A stretch of 64,000 bases of DNA, from NCBI RefSeq assembly GCF_020215645.1, contig NZ_CP084058.1, forward strand, positions 1,922,001 to 1,986,000, written 5' to 3'. The DNA is from Nonomuraea gerenzanensis (GTDB lineage: Bacteria; Actinomycetota; Actinomycetes; Streptosporangiales; Streptosporangiaceae). The notes beneath the pieces are model-generated. The model did not search any database and was not told the DNA's origin. It saw only the letters and a list, made by a program, of their open reading frames with translations. This document shows positions 33,917-44,165 of this stretch, in pieces; the first letter of the stretch is position 1; every line of letters starts with the position of its first letter. The position numbers were made by a program, and so were the translations under genes.

Positions 33917-34843
33917 TCAGGCGAGCGGCGTCAGGTGCTTGTCCAGGTCGTCGAGGATCTTGCCTGCCGCCGTGACGCCGATCCCGGTCATCCAGATCTC
34001 GTCGTCCACGTTGAAGGCGTGCTCCGCCTTGACCGCCTTGAGGTTCTTCCACAGCGGCCCCGCCGTCACCTCGGCCTGCGACTTGGCCGCCGCCTCGCCG
34101 TAGGCCGTGTAGAAGATCGCGTCGGCGTCGCCCTTCGCGATGTTCTCCTGGCTGATCTTGCCGAAGCGCTTGTCCTCCTGATCGGCGAGCTGCTGCGCCT
34201 CCGGCCGCGGGATGCCCGCGTCGCCCAGGACGATGCCGCTGAACGACTCGGGGCCGTACAGGCGGATTTCGGTCGGCATGAAACGCACGATGCCCACCTG
34301 CAGCTTCGAGAACTTGGCGCCCACCTCCTCGGCCCGCGTCTCGTACGCCGACAGGAGCTGCTGGGCCTGGTCCTTCTTGCCCAGCGCCTCGGCGTCGAGC
34401 AGGAAGTTCTCCTTCCAGGTGATGCCCACCTTCTCGGTGAACACGGTCGGGGCGATCTTGGCGAGCTTGTCGTAGAACGCCGCCTGCCGGAACTTGGAGC
34501 CCAGGATCAGGTCGGGCTTGAGGGCCATGATGGCCTCGAGGTTGAGCTGCTGGAGCGTGCCGACCGGCTTGGTGTCCGCCAGGGCCGAGCCCAGGTACTC
34601 CGGCCAGGTCTGGTTCTCCTGCGCCTGCGCGGCGCCCACGGGGGAGAGGCCGAGGGAGACCATGGTGTCGAGCTTGTCCGTGTCGAGCACGACGACGCGC
34701 TTGGGGGTCATGGGCACCTTGGTCTCGCCCATGGCGTGCTTGACGGTCCTCGTGGGACCGGCTTCCTGGGCGGTGGTCGAGGTGCCGCACGCGGTAAGCG
34801 CTAACACCGGGAGCATGGCGGCGATGGCCAGGCGGAGACGCAT
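33917..34843 (-). CDS. Iron-siderophore ABC transporter binding lipoprotein
   Basis: 308 aa. The signal peptide ends in a lipobox (VLALTACGTS) and the mature protein is a class III binding protein of FecB/FepB type. Markers are KRVVVLDTDKLDTMVSLGLS, LEAIMALKPDLILGSKFRQ and KGDADAIFYTAYGE. It captures ferric siderophores outside the membrane. The ATG at 34843 has AAGGA six bases upstream. A 19-bp iron box (34861-34879) lies just before it, so expression should rise when iron is low. It is an orphan: no permease or ATPase is adjacent. Confidence 0.92.
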   Translation of the reverse strand: MRLRLAIAAMLPVLALTACGTSTTAQEAGPTRTVKHAMGETKVPMTPKRVVVLDTDKLDTMVSLGLSPVGAAQAQENQTWPEYLGSALADTKPVGTLQQLNLEAIMALKPDLILGSKFRQAAFYDKLAKIAPTVFTEKVGITWKENFLLDAEALGKKDQAQQLLSAYETRAEEVGAKFSKLQVGIVRFMPTEIRLYGPESFSGIVLGDAGIPRPEAQQLADQEDKRFGKISQENIAKGDADAIFYTAYGEAAAKSQAEVTAGPLWKNLKAVKAEHAFNVDDEIWMTGIGVTAAGKILDDLDKHLTPLA

Positions 34844-34860
34844 GAGCATTCCTTGATCGC

Positions 34861-34879
34861 TTAAGTAAGGCAACCCTAA
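34861..34879. promoter_or_regulatory. DmdR/IdeR-type iron box
   Basis: TTAAGTAAGGCAACCCTAA matches 14 of 19 bases of the iron-box form TTAGGTTAGGCTCACCTAA known for actinobacterial DmdR/IdeR repressors. It is 18 bp upstream of the siderophore-binding lipoprotein start, where the iron-loaded repressor would block transcription. Confidence 0.75.
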
Positions 34880-34960
34880 GTATCGCATGTCCGGTTTGGC
34901 GAAGCCGAAAACGGCCCTGTGAGAAGCCCGAAACGAACGTGAAACACCAGTGCGGCGAGA

Positions 34961-34998
34961 TTCACGAATGTGAAACACGCCTGGTCGAGCCACGAAAC
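34961..34998 (+). promoter_or_regulatory. GlnR-like box upstream of amt
   Basis: TTCAC-N6-GAAAC-N6-GGTCG-N6-GAAAC follows the actinobacterial GlnR box spacing (GTnAC-N6-GAAAC repeated). Both b-sites are exact GAAAC; the second a-site is weak. A partial second box, GTGAG-N6-GAAAC-N6-GAAAC, lies upstream at 34919-34945. Their position before amt-glnK-glnD supports nitrogen-limited activation. Confidence 0.65.
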
Positions 34999-35052
34999 CC
35001 CAGGCGAACACGCTGTGGCCACACGTCACATGTAAGAAGGAGGGTCGCTTCG

Positions 35053-36737
<1,685 letters not shown>

Positions 36738-36740
36738 TGC

Positions 36741-36833
36741 GGCGAAGCTCGGACAACGGCGTCCCGGCAGAGCACGACAGGGCTCTTCACACGGATCCGT
36801 GGCGAAGCCAGGACAACGGGGTCCTGGCGGAGC
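36741..36833 (+). repeat. Two 33-bp imperfect repeats forming tandem hairpins
   Basis: Copies at 36741-36773 and 36801-36833 start exactly 60 bp apart and match at 28 of 33 positions. Each folds: the second has a perfect 8-bp stem GCCAGGAC/GTCCTGGC (36807-36828), the first a similar stem with one mismatch and one wobble. They lie between glnK and the glnD ribosome site and may adjust the PII to GlnD ratio. Confidence 0.75.
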
Positions 36834-36852
36834 TCGGCAAGGGGGCACGACA

Positions 36853-39078
36853 GTGAGGGGAGAGGCCCGTTCGTACGCCGCGGCCCGCAAGGAGCGGACC
36901 ACGGACACCGATCGCTGGCTCAAGGATCTCTTCCGCACGGCGAGCGACGGCGACCACGTCTCACTGGTCGCCGTCGGGAGCCTCGGCAGGGGGGAGCTGG
37001 CGCCCGGCAGCGACCTCGACCTGGTGCTGCTGCACAACGGCCGGGCGGACGTGGCCAGGATCGCCGACCGGATCTGGTATCCGATCTGGGACTCGGCGGC
37101 CAACCTCGACCATTCCGTACGCACGGTGGAAGAGGCGGTCTCCGTCGCCCGGCAGGACCTCAAGGCCGTGCTCGGCCTCATCCAGGCCAGGCACGTGGCC
37201 GGCGACCCCGACCTGACCAGGAAGGCCAGGGAGGCGGTGCTGGCCGAATGGCGCGCCGACTCCCGGCGCAGGCTCGGCGAGCTGCGTGAGGCGGCCGACA
37301 AGCGGGCCCAGAACAGCGGTGAGCTGGCGTTCCTGCTGGAGCCCGATCTCAAGGACGGCCGCGGCGGGCTCCGCGACGTTCAGGCCATGCAGGCGGTGGC
37401 TGCCGCCTGGGTCGCCTCGGCGCCGGGCCCGCGGGCGCGGGAGGCGTACGAGTTCATCCTCGACGTGCGGCACGCGCTGCACATCGTCACCGCCCGCGGC
37501 ACCGACCGGCTGGTCCTGCAGGAGCAGGACGCGGTGGCCGGGCTGCTCGGCCTCCTGGACGCCGAGGCGCTGATGCGCAGGCTGGCCGAGGCCGGCCGGA
37601 CCATCTCCCACGCCTTCGACGCCACCTGGCGCACCGTTGACAGGCTCCTGTCAGGGCCCGCCCCGCGGGGCCGCCGCCCGCTGGCCGACGGCGTGGTCGA
37701 GCACGGCGGCGAGGTGGTGCTGGCCCGGGGCGTCAACCCGCGCAAGGACCCCGTCCTGGTGCTGCGCGCCGCCGCCGCGGCGGCCGACTCCGGGCTGCCG
37801 CTCGCGCCCGCGACGGTCTCCGTCCTCGCAGCTCAGTCGCCGCCGATGCCGGTGCCGTGGCCGGAGGAGGCGCGCGACGCGCTGGTGTCGATCCTCGGCG
37901 CGGGGCGCGCCGCCGTGCCCGTGTGGGAGGAGCTCGACCAGGCGGGCATCCTTGTCAAACTGCTCCCTGACTGGGAGCGCGTACGGCACCGCCCGCAACG
38001 CAACCCCATCCACCGGTTCACGGTCGACCGTCACCTGATCGAGGCCGCCGCGAACGCCGCCAGCCACACCCGCGAGGTCTCCCGTCCCGACCTCCTGCTC
38101 ATCGGAGCTCTGCTGCACGACGTGGGCAAGGGCTGGCCCGGCGACCACTCGGCGACAGGCGAGGTCGTCGTACGCGACATCGCCACGCGCATCGGCCTGC
38201 CGCCGCAGGACGTCGAGACGCTGGCCACCGTCGTACGCCACCATCTGCTGCTCCCCGAGACCGCCACGCGCAGGGACCTCGACGACCCCGTCACGATCGA
38301 GAAGGTCGCCGCGACCGTCGGCTCGCGGGAGGTGCTCGACCTGCTGGCCGCGCTGGCGGTCGCCGACGGCAACGCGACCGGTCCGGCGGCCTGGAACAGC
38401 TGGAAGGCCGGCCTGGTCGCCGACCTGGTGCGCCGGGTCAGGTCCGTGCTGGCGGGCTCGCCGCCGCCCAAGCCGCCCACGCTCTCGGCCGAGCAGGCCG
38501 CGCTGGCCCGCCACGGCGGCGGGGCCGTGCGCGTCAACGGGGGAGCGGTCACGGTCGTCGCCCCCGACCGGGTGGGCCTGCTGTGGAGCGCGGCCGGCGT
38601 GCTGTCCGCGCACCGGCTCGTGGTGCGCTCCGCCTCCTCCGCCTCCGCGGGCTCCACGGCGGTGATCGAGTTCTCGGTCATCCCCGAGTACGGGTCCCCG
38701 CCGGACCCCGCGACGCTGGAGTCCGATCTGCGTCTGGTCCTTGCTGGACGTCTTGACATCGAACAACGTCTGGCCCGCCGTACCCGCTCCATCAGGCCAC
38801 CTCGTGTACCCGTGGCTCCACCCAGGGTGACCTTGGTGGACGACGCCTCCGCGACCGCCACCGTGGTGGAAGTCAGGGCCCATGACAGGCCGGGACTTCT
38901 GTGGCGCATCGGACGGGCGTTCGGTGAGTGTGGTCTTGACGTGAGAGCCGCCCGAGTGGAGACTCTCGGCGCGGAGGCGGTGGACGTCTTCTATGTTGTG
39001 GACCGCGCGGGTCGCCCCCTCAGCGACGACGCGCAGAGGGCGCAAGTCCGCGATCACGTCCTTGCCGCACTGCGATAA
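36853..39078 (+). CDS. glnD: Bifunctional PII uridylyl/adenylyltransferase and removing enzyme
   Basis: 741 aa. The nucleotidyltransferase domain has VAVGSLGRGELAPGSDLDLV (G-S with D-x-D, about 40-60). Then come the PII-UTase linker (LEPDLKDGRGGLRDVQAM), the HD phosphohydrolase domain (LLLIGALLHDVGKGWPGDHS, about 415) and two C-terminal ACT domains (VVAPDRVGLLWSAAGVLSAH; VRAHDRPGLLWRIGRAFGE). It modifies and demodifies PII at Tyr51 according to glutamine. The GTG at 36853 has AAGGGGG seven bases upstream; the longer open frame runs back through the hairpin repeats and glnK and is rejected. Third gene of the amt operon. Confidence 0.95.
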   Translation: MRGEARSYAAARKERTTDTDRWLKDLFRTASDGDHVSLVAVGSLGRGELAPGSDLDLVLLHNGRADVARIADRIWYPIWDSAANLDHSVRTVEEAVSVARQDLKAVLGLIQARHVAGDPDLTRKAREAVLAEWRADSRRRLGELREAADKRAQNSGELAFLLEPDLKDGRGGLRDVQAMQAVAAAWVASAPGPRAREAYEFILDVRHALHIVTARGTDRLVLQEQDAVAGLLGLLDAEALMRRLAEAGRTISHAFDATWRTVDRLLSGPAPRGRRPLADGVVEHGGEVVLARGVNPRKDPVLVLRAAAAAADSGLPLAPATVSVLAAQSPPMPVPWPEEARDALVSILGAGRAAVPVWEELDQAGILVKLLPDWERVRHRPQRNPIHRFTVDRHLIEAAANAASHTREVSRPDLLLIGALLHDVGKGWPGDHSATGEVVVRDIATRIGLPPQDVETLATVVRHHLLLPETATRRDLDDPVTIEKVAATVGSREVLDLLAALAVADGNATGPAAWNSWKAGLVADLVRRVRSVLAGSPPPKPPTLSAEQAALARHGGGAVRVNGGAVTVVAPDRVGLLWSAAGVLSAHRLVVRSASSASAGSTAVIEFSVIPEYGSPPDPATLESDLRLVLAGRLDIEQRLARRTRSIRPPRVPVAPPRVTLVDDASATATVVEVRAHDRPGLLWRIGRAFGECGLDVRAARVETLGAEAVDVFYVVDRAGRPLSDDAQRAQVRDHVLAALR

Positions 39079-39210
39079 CCAACAACACACAACTACCGGT
39101 CACGTTTGTAACGATTGTGTCCGATATGCCTGATAAGTCAGATGCTGCGGATACCTTGTGGACGGCTTATGACCCGTTGCGGGCGGGACGATTGAGGGGT
39201 AGCGGGAGCG

Positions 39211-42200
39211 GTGACTACGGGGAATTCGGGCGGTGGCCCACTAGGCGGCCCAGCCGTGCGGCAGGACCGCGGCAAGCGGTCGCTGTCGCGGCTCGGCCTG
39301 CGGAACTGGCGCGTGAGATGGCGGCTGACCGCCCTCATCCTGGTGCCCACCATCGCCGCCGTCGTGCTCGGGGGAACACGAGTGGTGGAGTCGGTGCAGA
39401 GCATCGACGTCTACGACCGCACCGCCACCGCGGCGGAGCAGGCCGGTCACATCCGCGACCTCGTGCAGGCCATCGGCCTGGAGCGTGACACCGGAGGCTG
39501 GATCGGCGCCAACCGCGCGATGCGCAAGGAGCTCGCCGCGGACTACACGCAGCGCAAGGCCGCCGTCGACTCCCTGGTCAAGACCGTGCGGGCCGACCTC
39601 GCCACCATGGACGACTCCTACGGCCCGCGCGTGGTCAGGGCCGCCGGCCAGGCGAAGTACGACCTGAGCCGCCTGTCGAAGATCAGGACCGAGGGTCAGA
39701 CCGAGACCATCCGGTACGACTTCCTCACCGACACCCTGCTCGACCTGCACGACGAGCTGGCCCTGATGTCGGACGACTCCCAGATCGTCGGCCAGTTCCG
39801 CGCCCTCAGCGCGCTGGCCTCGGCCAAGGAGGAGATGTCCCGCCAGCGCGTCCAGCTCATCCAGAACTCCTACAACCCGAACAGGACGGACGCCAAGGAC
39901 GTCGAGCAGTTCATCGCGTCCAACGCCGTCCAGCAGAGCGAGATCGCCTCCGTGGGCGCCGAGGCCGGCGTCGAGGTGGGCCTGCGGCTGTCCAAGGCGC
40001 TGACCTCCAAGCAGGAGTACGTCAACGTCCAGCTCACCAAGGCCCGCGCGATCGCGCTGGTCAGCAGCCGTGAGCCGGGCGCGCGCATCACCGAGAACCT
40101 CATCTCCGCCAGGGCCGAGCGCCTGGACTGGTTCAACCAGAACACAGCCGCCATCGACGTGCTGCACAACATCGAGAAGGACCTGGCCTCCCGCGTCAGC
40201 CTGCGCAGCCAGGAGCTGCGCTCCACCGAGACGCGCAGCGCGATCATCGCCGGCTCGCTCATCGTGGCGCTGCTGATCATCGTCCTGCTGCTCACCGTGG
40301 CCATCGCCCGCTCCATGGTCGGCCCGCTGCGCCGGCTGCGTACCGAGGCGCTGGAGGTCGCCGGCTTCCGGCTGCCCGACGTGGTGCGCCAGCTGCGCGT
40401 CAGCGGCGACACGACCGTGCGCGACGTGGCGCCGATCGAGGTCGAGGGCAACGACGAGATCGGTGAGGTGGCCAGGGCCTTCGACCAGGTGCACCGGCAG
40501 GCCGTCCGCCTGGCGGGCGAGGAGGCCGAGCTGCGCAGCAACATCAGCTCGATGTTCGTCAACCTCTCGCGCCGCACGCAGACGCTGGTCGAGCGGCAGA
40601 TCTCGCTGATCGACGGCCTGGAGAAGGGCGAGCAGGACGGCGGCCGGCTGGCCGACCTGTTCAAGCTCGACCACCTGGCCACCCGCATGCGCCGCAACTC
40701 CGAGAACCTCCTGGTCCTGGCCGGCCACGAGGCCACCCGCCGGCGCAGCCAGCCGGCCAAGCTGGTGGACGTCGTGCGCGCCGCCCTGTCGGAGGTCGAG
40801 GGCTACGAGCGCGTCCAGGTCAAGGTGCACCGGGCCACGTCCGTGCTCGGCAGCTGCGCCAACGACCTGGTCCACCTGGTCGCCGAGCTGGTCGAGAACG
40901 CCATCCAGTTCTCCCCGAACAACTCGCAGGTCACGGTCACCAGCAGCCTCATCGAGGGCGGCGGCGCGCTGCTGTCGGTGAGCGACACCGGCATCAGCAT
41001 GACCGAGGAGGAGCTGGCCGAGGCCAACCGCCGGCTGGCCGAGCCGCCCGTGGTCGACGTGTCGGTCTCCCGGCGCATGGGCCTGTTCGTGGTCGGCCGC
41101 CTGGCGCTGCGCCACGGCATCCGGGTGCAGCTGCGCAAGGGCGAGGGCGCGGGCCTGATCGCCATGGTGCTGCTGCCGCCCGCGCTGATCGCCGACGGGA
41201 CGCAGCAGCCGCTGCCGCAGCGCCCGGCGTTCGGTGGCGGGACCGTGCCCAGCCAGCCCGCGCCGCCGCTCACGCCGCCCGCGCAGAACGGCTCCTTCCG
41301 GTCGTTCGCCAGCTTCGACTCCTTCGAGGCGGGGCCGGGCACGCAGGCGCCGCCGTACCAGAACGGCAGGCCGCGGCATGCGGGACCGCCTTCCGGTCCC
41401 TTCGACAGCGGGACGCCCGCCCAGGGCACCGGCCCGTTCAACAGCGGGGCGCCCGGCCGGCGTCCCGGCGCGTTCGACACCGGGACGCCCGCCCAGGGCA
41501 CCGGCGCGTTCGACAGCGGGGCCTACAACAGCCTGCCCGGCAGGCAGGGGCCGAGGACGTACGACAGCACGCCGGGCCTGCCCAGGCCGGGCGCGGGGTC
41601 GTTCAACTCAGACCCCGGCAGGGCGGGCATCAGCGGCTTCACCGCCGACACCGACGGCGGCTCCTACCGCAGGCAGCCGCCCTCGCACGACACCGGGTCC
41701 TACCCCTCGTTCCCCAGCGCGCCTGCTCATCCGTCTGGTAATGGCGCGTTCCAGACGCCGCCCCCGTCGTTCCAGACGCCGCCCCCGTCGTTCCCGACGA
41801 ACGACGTGCGGCAGCCGGATCCGGCGCCGTCCGTGGAGGTCTCGCCGCTGGAGCAGGAGCAGGAGGAGTTCCTGCCGATCTTCGCCTCGGTGGAGTCGGC
41901 CTGGTTCCGCAGGCCACAGGGCGAGGCCGCGCCCCAGCCGGCGGGAGCGGGCGAGCCCGGTGGCGAGCCCAGCTCCGCGCAAGCCGTACCCTCTGGGGAG
42001 GAAGCGTGGCGAACGGCCGCGGATGCCGGATGGCAGGCGGCGGCCAGAGCCAGCGAGCCCAGCCTCGGCGGCATCACTGCCGCCGGGCTCCCCAAGCGGA
42101 CCCCGAAGGCCAACCTGGTGCCCGGCACGGCGAGCAAGCCCGCGCCGGCCCAGCAGCCGCAGCGGCAGGCGCCGATGCCCCCGGTCTCAGCGGACCGGAT

Positions 42201-42282
42201 GCGCAGCAGGATGGCCAGCTACCAGCAGGGTGTCCGCCGGGGCCGCCAGGAAGTACGTGGACAGGAGGAACGAAGTGAGTAA
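39211..42282 (+). CDS. cvnA: Conservon sensor histidine kinase CvnA (copy 1)
   Basis: 1023 aa. The N-terminus is a basic segment and a first helix (LTALILVPTIAAVVLGG, about 37-54). An external sensor region of about 260 aa of nitrate/four-helix type follows, then a second helix (IIAGSLIVALLIIVLLLTVA) and a HAMP segment. The kinase core has FKLDHLATRMRRNSENLL, N-box ELVENAIQFSPNNSQ, SVSDTGISM and MGLFVVGRLALRHGI. The last ~330 residues are Pro/Gly/Ser-rich, with FDSG-type repeats and short conserved islands. In conservons CvnA works with B, C and D in a membrane complex resembling G-protein coupled signalling. GTG start with GGGAG upstream. 132 bp after glnD. Confidence 0.93.
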   Translation: MTTGNSGGGPLGGPAVRQDRGKRSLSRLGLRNWRVRWRLTALILVPTIAAVVLGGTRVVESVQSIDVYDRTATAAEQAGHIRDLVQAIGLERDTGGWIGANRAMRKELAADYTQRKAAVDSLVKTVRADLATMDDSYGPRVVRAAGQAKYDLSRLSKIRTEGQTETIRYDFLTDTLLDLHDELALMSDDSQIVGQFRALSALASAKEEMSRQRVQLIQNSYNPNRTDAKDVEQFIASNAVQQSEIASVGAEAGVEVGLRLSKALTSKQEYVNVQLTKARAIALVSSREPGARITENLISARAERLDWFNQNTAAIDVLHNIEKDLASRVSLRSQELRSTETRSAIIAGSLIVALLIIVLLLTVAIARSMVGPLRRLRTEALEVAGFRLPDVVRQLRVSGDTTVRDVAPIEVEGNDEIGEVARAFDQVHRQAVRLAGEEAELRSNISSMFVNLSRRTQTLVERQISLIDGLEKGEQDGGRLADLFKLDHLATRMRRNSENLLVLAGHEATRRRSQPAKLVDVVRAALSEVEGYERVQVKVHRATSVLGSCANDLVHLVAELVENAIQFSPNNSQVTVTSSLIEGGGALLSVSDTGISMTEEELAEANRRLAEPPVVDVSVSRRMGLFVVGRLALRHGIRVQLRKGEGAGLIAMVLLPPALIADGTQQPLPQRPAFGGGTVPSQPAPPLTPPAQNGSFRSFASFDSFEAGPGTQAPPYQNGRPRHAGPPSGPFDSGTPAQGTGPFNSGAPGRRPGAFDTGTPAQGTGAFDSGAYNSLPGRQGPRTYDSTPGLPRPGAGSFNSDPGRAGISGFTADTDGGSYRRQPPSHDTGSYPSFPSAPAHPSGNGAFQTPPPSFQTPPPSFPTNDVRQPDPAPSVEVSPLEQEQEEFLPIFASVESAWFRRPQGEAAPQPAGAGEPGGEPSSAQAVPSGEEAWRTAADAGWQAAARASEPSLGGITAAGLPKRTPKANLVPGTASKPAPAQQPQRQAPMPPVSADRMRSRMASYQQGVRRGRQEVRGQEERSE

Positions 42283-42303
42283 GCGTCCCGCCGGGGAGGA
42301 TGC

Positions 42304-42726
42304 GTGACAACCCTTAGCCATGAGGCGCACAGGTTCGACTGGCTGATCACCGACTTCGTGCGGAACACGCCCGGGGTCGCGCACGCCGTCGTGGTGTCGG
42401 CGGACGGGCTCTGCCTGGCCGCTTCGGAGGGCTTCCCTCCGGACCGGGCCGACCAGCTCGCCGCGGTCTCCGCCGGCCTGCTGAGCCTGACCGTGGGTGC
42501 GTCCAGGGTGTTCGAGGGCGGTGCGGTGACGCAGACCGTCGTCGAGATGCAGCGCGGCCTGCTGCTCGTCATGGCGATCAGCGACGGCTCGGTGCTGACG
42601 GTCTTGGCGGGTCCTGATTGTGACATGGGGCTGGTGGCGTATCAGATGACGTTGCTGGTAGACAGAGCTGGGCAGGCGCTCACGCCGGCTCTGCGCGCGG
42701 AGCTGCAGGCCGCCAGGACCCGGTGA
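42304..42726 (+). CDS. cvnB: Roadblock/LC7 protein CvnB (copy 1)
   Basis: 140-aa Roadblock/LC7-domain protein (FDWLITDFVRNTPGVAHAVV, then ADGLCLAASEGFPPDRADQL and GPDCDMGLVAYQM). Such proteins act as GTPase-activating or scaffolding partners of the conservon GTPase. GTG start with GGGGAGGA upstream, 21 bp after cvnA. It is about 65 percent alike by eye to copy 2 at 57172. Confidence 0.94.
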   Translation: MTTLSHEAHRFDWLITDFVRNTPGVAHAVVVSADGLCLAASEGFPPDRADQLAAVSAGLLSLTVGASRVFEGGAVTQTVVEMQRGLLLVMAISDGSVLTVLAGPDCDMGLVAYQMTLLVDRAGQALTPALRAELQAARTR

Positions 42727-42752
42727 TGTGATGGAACTGATGGGAGAGGGCC

Positions 42753-43115
42753 GTGTACGGCGCTGACGGGGCCGGGGACGAAGAGCCCCTGTTCCGTCCT
42801 TACGCGGTGACAGGCGGCAGGTCGGAGCCGCGCTATCACCTCGCGATGGAGACGTTGATCTCGTCGATGTCGATCCCGGACGACGAGATGGCCATGCTCA
42901 CCCCCGAGCAGGAGGCCATCATGCAGCTGTGCAGGTCGTTCCGGTCGGTCGCCGAGATCTCGGCCCTGCTCCGCGTCCCGCTGGGCGTGGCGAGGGTGCT
43001 CGTGGCGGACATGTCCGATGAGGGGCTCGTCCGCCTGCACCAGCCACGCCTCAGCCAGGGACAGCCAGACCTCAACATGCTCGAAAGGGTGCTCAGTGGA
43101 CTACGCAGGCTCTAG
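42753..43115 (+). CDS. cvnC: DUF742 protein CvnC (copy 1)
   Basis: 120-aa DUF742 protein. The N-terminus has the conserved RPYAVTGGR, and the C-terminal half is a winged-helix-like domain (IMQLCRSFRSVAEISALLRV, then PLGVARVLVADMSDEGLVRL). DUF742 is the third conservon component and is predicted to bind partners or DNA. GTG start; its 3' end overlaps cvnD by 20 bp. Confidence 0.93.
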   Translation: MYGADGAGDEEPLFRPYAVTGGRSEPRYHLAMETLISSMSIPDDEMAMLTPEQEAIMQLCRSFRSVAEISALLRVPLGVARVLVADMSDEGLVRLHQPRLSQGQPDLNMLERVLSGLRRL

Positions 43116-43674
43116 CGCCGGGCTGACGTCGACGAAGATCGTCGTCGCCGGAGGCTTCGGCGTCGGGAAGACGACGTTCGTGGGGGCGGTGTCCGAGATC
43201 CTCCCGCTCACCACGGAAGCGGTCATGACCGACGCGTCCGCGGGCATCGACGACCTCGGTCTGACGCCGAACAAGCAGACCACGACCGTGGCGATGGACT
43301 TCGGCAGGCTGTCGCTCGACCGCGACCTGATCCTGTACCTGTTCGGCACGCCCGGTCAGCACCGCTTCTGGTTCATGTGGGACGACCTGGTGCGGGGCGC
43401 GATCGGCGCGGTGGTGCTGCTCGACACGCGCCGCCTGGCCGACAGCTTCCCGGCCATCGACTACTTCGAAGAGGCCAAGCTGCCGTTCGTCATCGGGGTG
43501 AACGGCTGGGACGGGCAGTTCCCGCACTCCGACGACGAGGTCAGGGAGGCGCTCGCGCTGTCGCCGGGGGTGCCGATCGTGCGCACGGACGCCCGTAACC
43601 GCGAGTCGGTCAAGTCGACGCTGATCTCGCTGGTCGAGCACGTCGTACGCCTGCGCGCCACCGCCGTCCACTAG
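43096..43674 (+). CDS. cvnD: Conservon Ras-like GTPase CvnD (copy 1)
   Basis: 192-aa small GTPase. The P-loop is GGFGVGKTTF (about 18-27), Walker B/G3 is LYLFGTPGQHRFWFMWDD, and a G4-like VNGWDG follows. The G3 motif reads GTPGQ rather than DxxGQ, usual for this bacterial class. The GTG at 43096 lies inside the end of cvnC, so the two are coupled. No cvnE/P450 follows. The stop TAG shares the palindrome CTAG with the stop of the convergent hemerythrin remnant. Confidence 0.93.
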   Translation: MDYAGSSAGLTSTKIVVAGGFGVGKTTFVGAVSEILPLTTEAVMTDASAGIDDLGLTPNKQTTTVAMDFGRLSLDRDLILYLFGTPGQHRFWFMWDDLVRGAIGAVVLLDTRRLADSFPAIDYFEEAKLPFVIGVNGWDGQFPHSDDEVREALALSPGVPIVRTDARNRESVKSTLISLVEHVVRLRATAVH

Positions 43675-44165
43675 CTCGCCCAGGGCACCTCCTCCAAGGA
43701 GTCGAGCACCGGCACGAGCTGCTCCTCCTCGTAGGCGAAGTGGGCCTCCAGCTCCGCGGCGATCCGCTCCAGCGTCGCCGCGTCGGGGGCCGCGCGTACC
43801 TCCTCGACCAGCCGGGCGATCACGGCGTGCTCCTTGCGCAGCCGGTCCAGCGGCTCTTTCAGCTCGGGGAACAGCCGCTCCAGGTGCGGGAACGCCACGC
43901 GGTCCTCGCCCGTGTGGTGGAAGGTGAGCGCCTCGCAGAAGGCCGCGCAGTGCGCCCACAAGTCCTCGCCGCCGGTGGTAGCGCCGGCATCGGAGGCGCC
44001 GACGGCGGAGGCGCCGGCTCGCAGTCTGGCCAGCTCGCCCCTGAGGTAGGTGTGGATCCTGACCAGCTCCTGCCCGACCGCCCGCAGCCGCTCGCGTTCC
44101 GGGTAGAGCGCGACGACGGGGATGACGCGGGAGGTGCCGGCCTGGTAGGCGGCGAAGGCCGGGTC
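43671..44165 (-). pseudogene. Truncated nitroreductase-hemerythrin fusion (remnant)
   Basis: The frame encodes an intact-looking hemerythrin domain: IHTYLRGEL, then CEALTFHHTGEDRVAFPHLE, RKEHAVIARLVEEV and LEAHFAYEEEQLVPVLDSL, with the iron ligands HHTGE, KEH and HFAYEE. Before it, FAAYQAGTSRVIPVVALYP matches the very end of deazaflavin-dependent nitroreductase-type proteins, which are known to carry C-terminal hemerythrin domains. Everything upstream is lost: the frame continues antisense through a MarR gene and offers no sensible start (only TTG in EDLWAHC). I read it as a 5'-deleted gene; the boundary near 44165 is approximate. Confidence 0.6.

Noticed and set aside
36741..36833. CRISPR-like repeats
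   Set aside because: Only two imperfect copies that each fold as hairpins, with no further spacers; not a CRISPR array.
39079..39210. Small gene between glnD and conservon 1
   Set aside because: The 132 bp are AT-richer and have no coding pattern; more likely the conservon promoter region, though I could not fix -35/-10 boxes.
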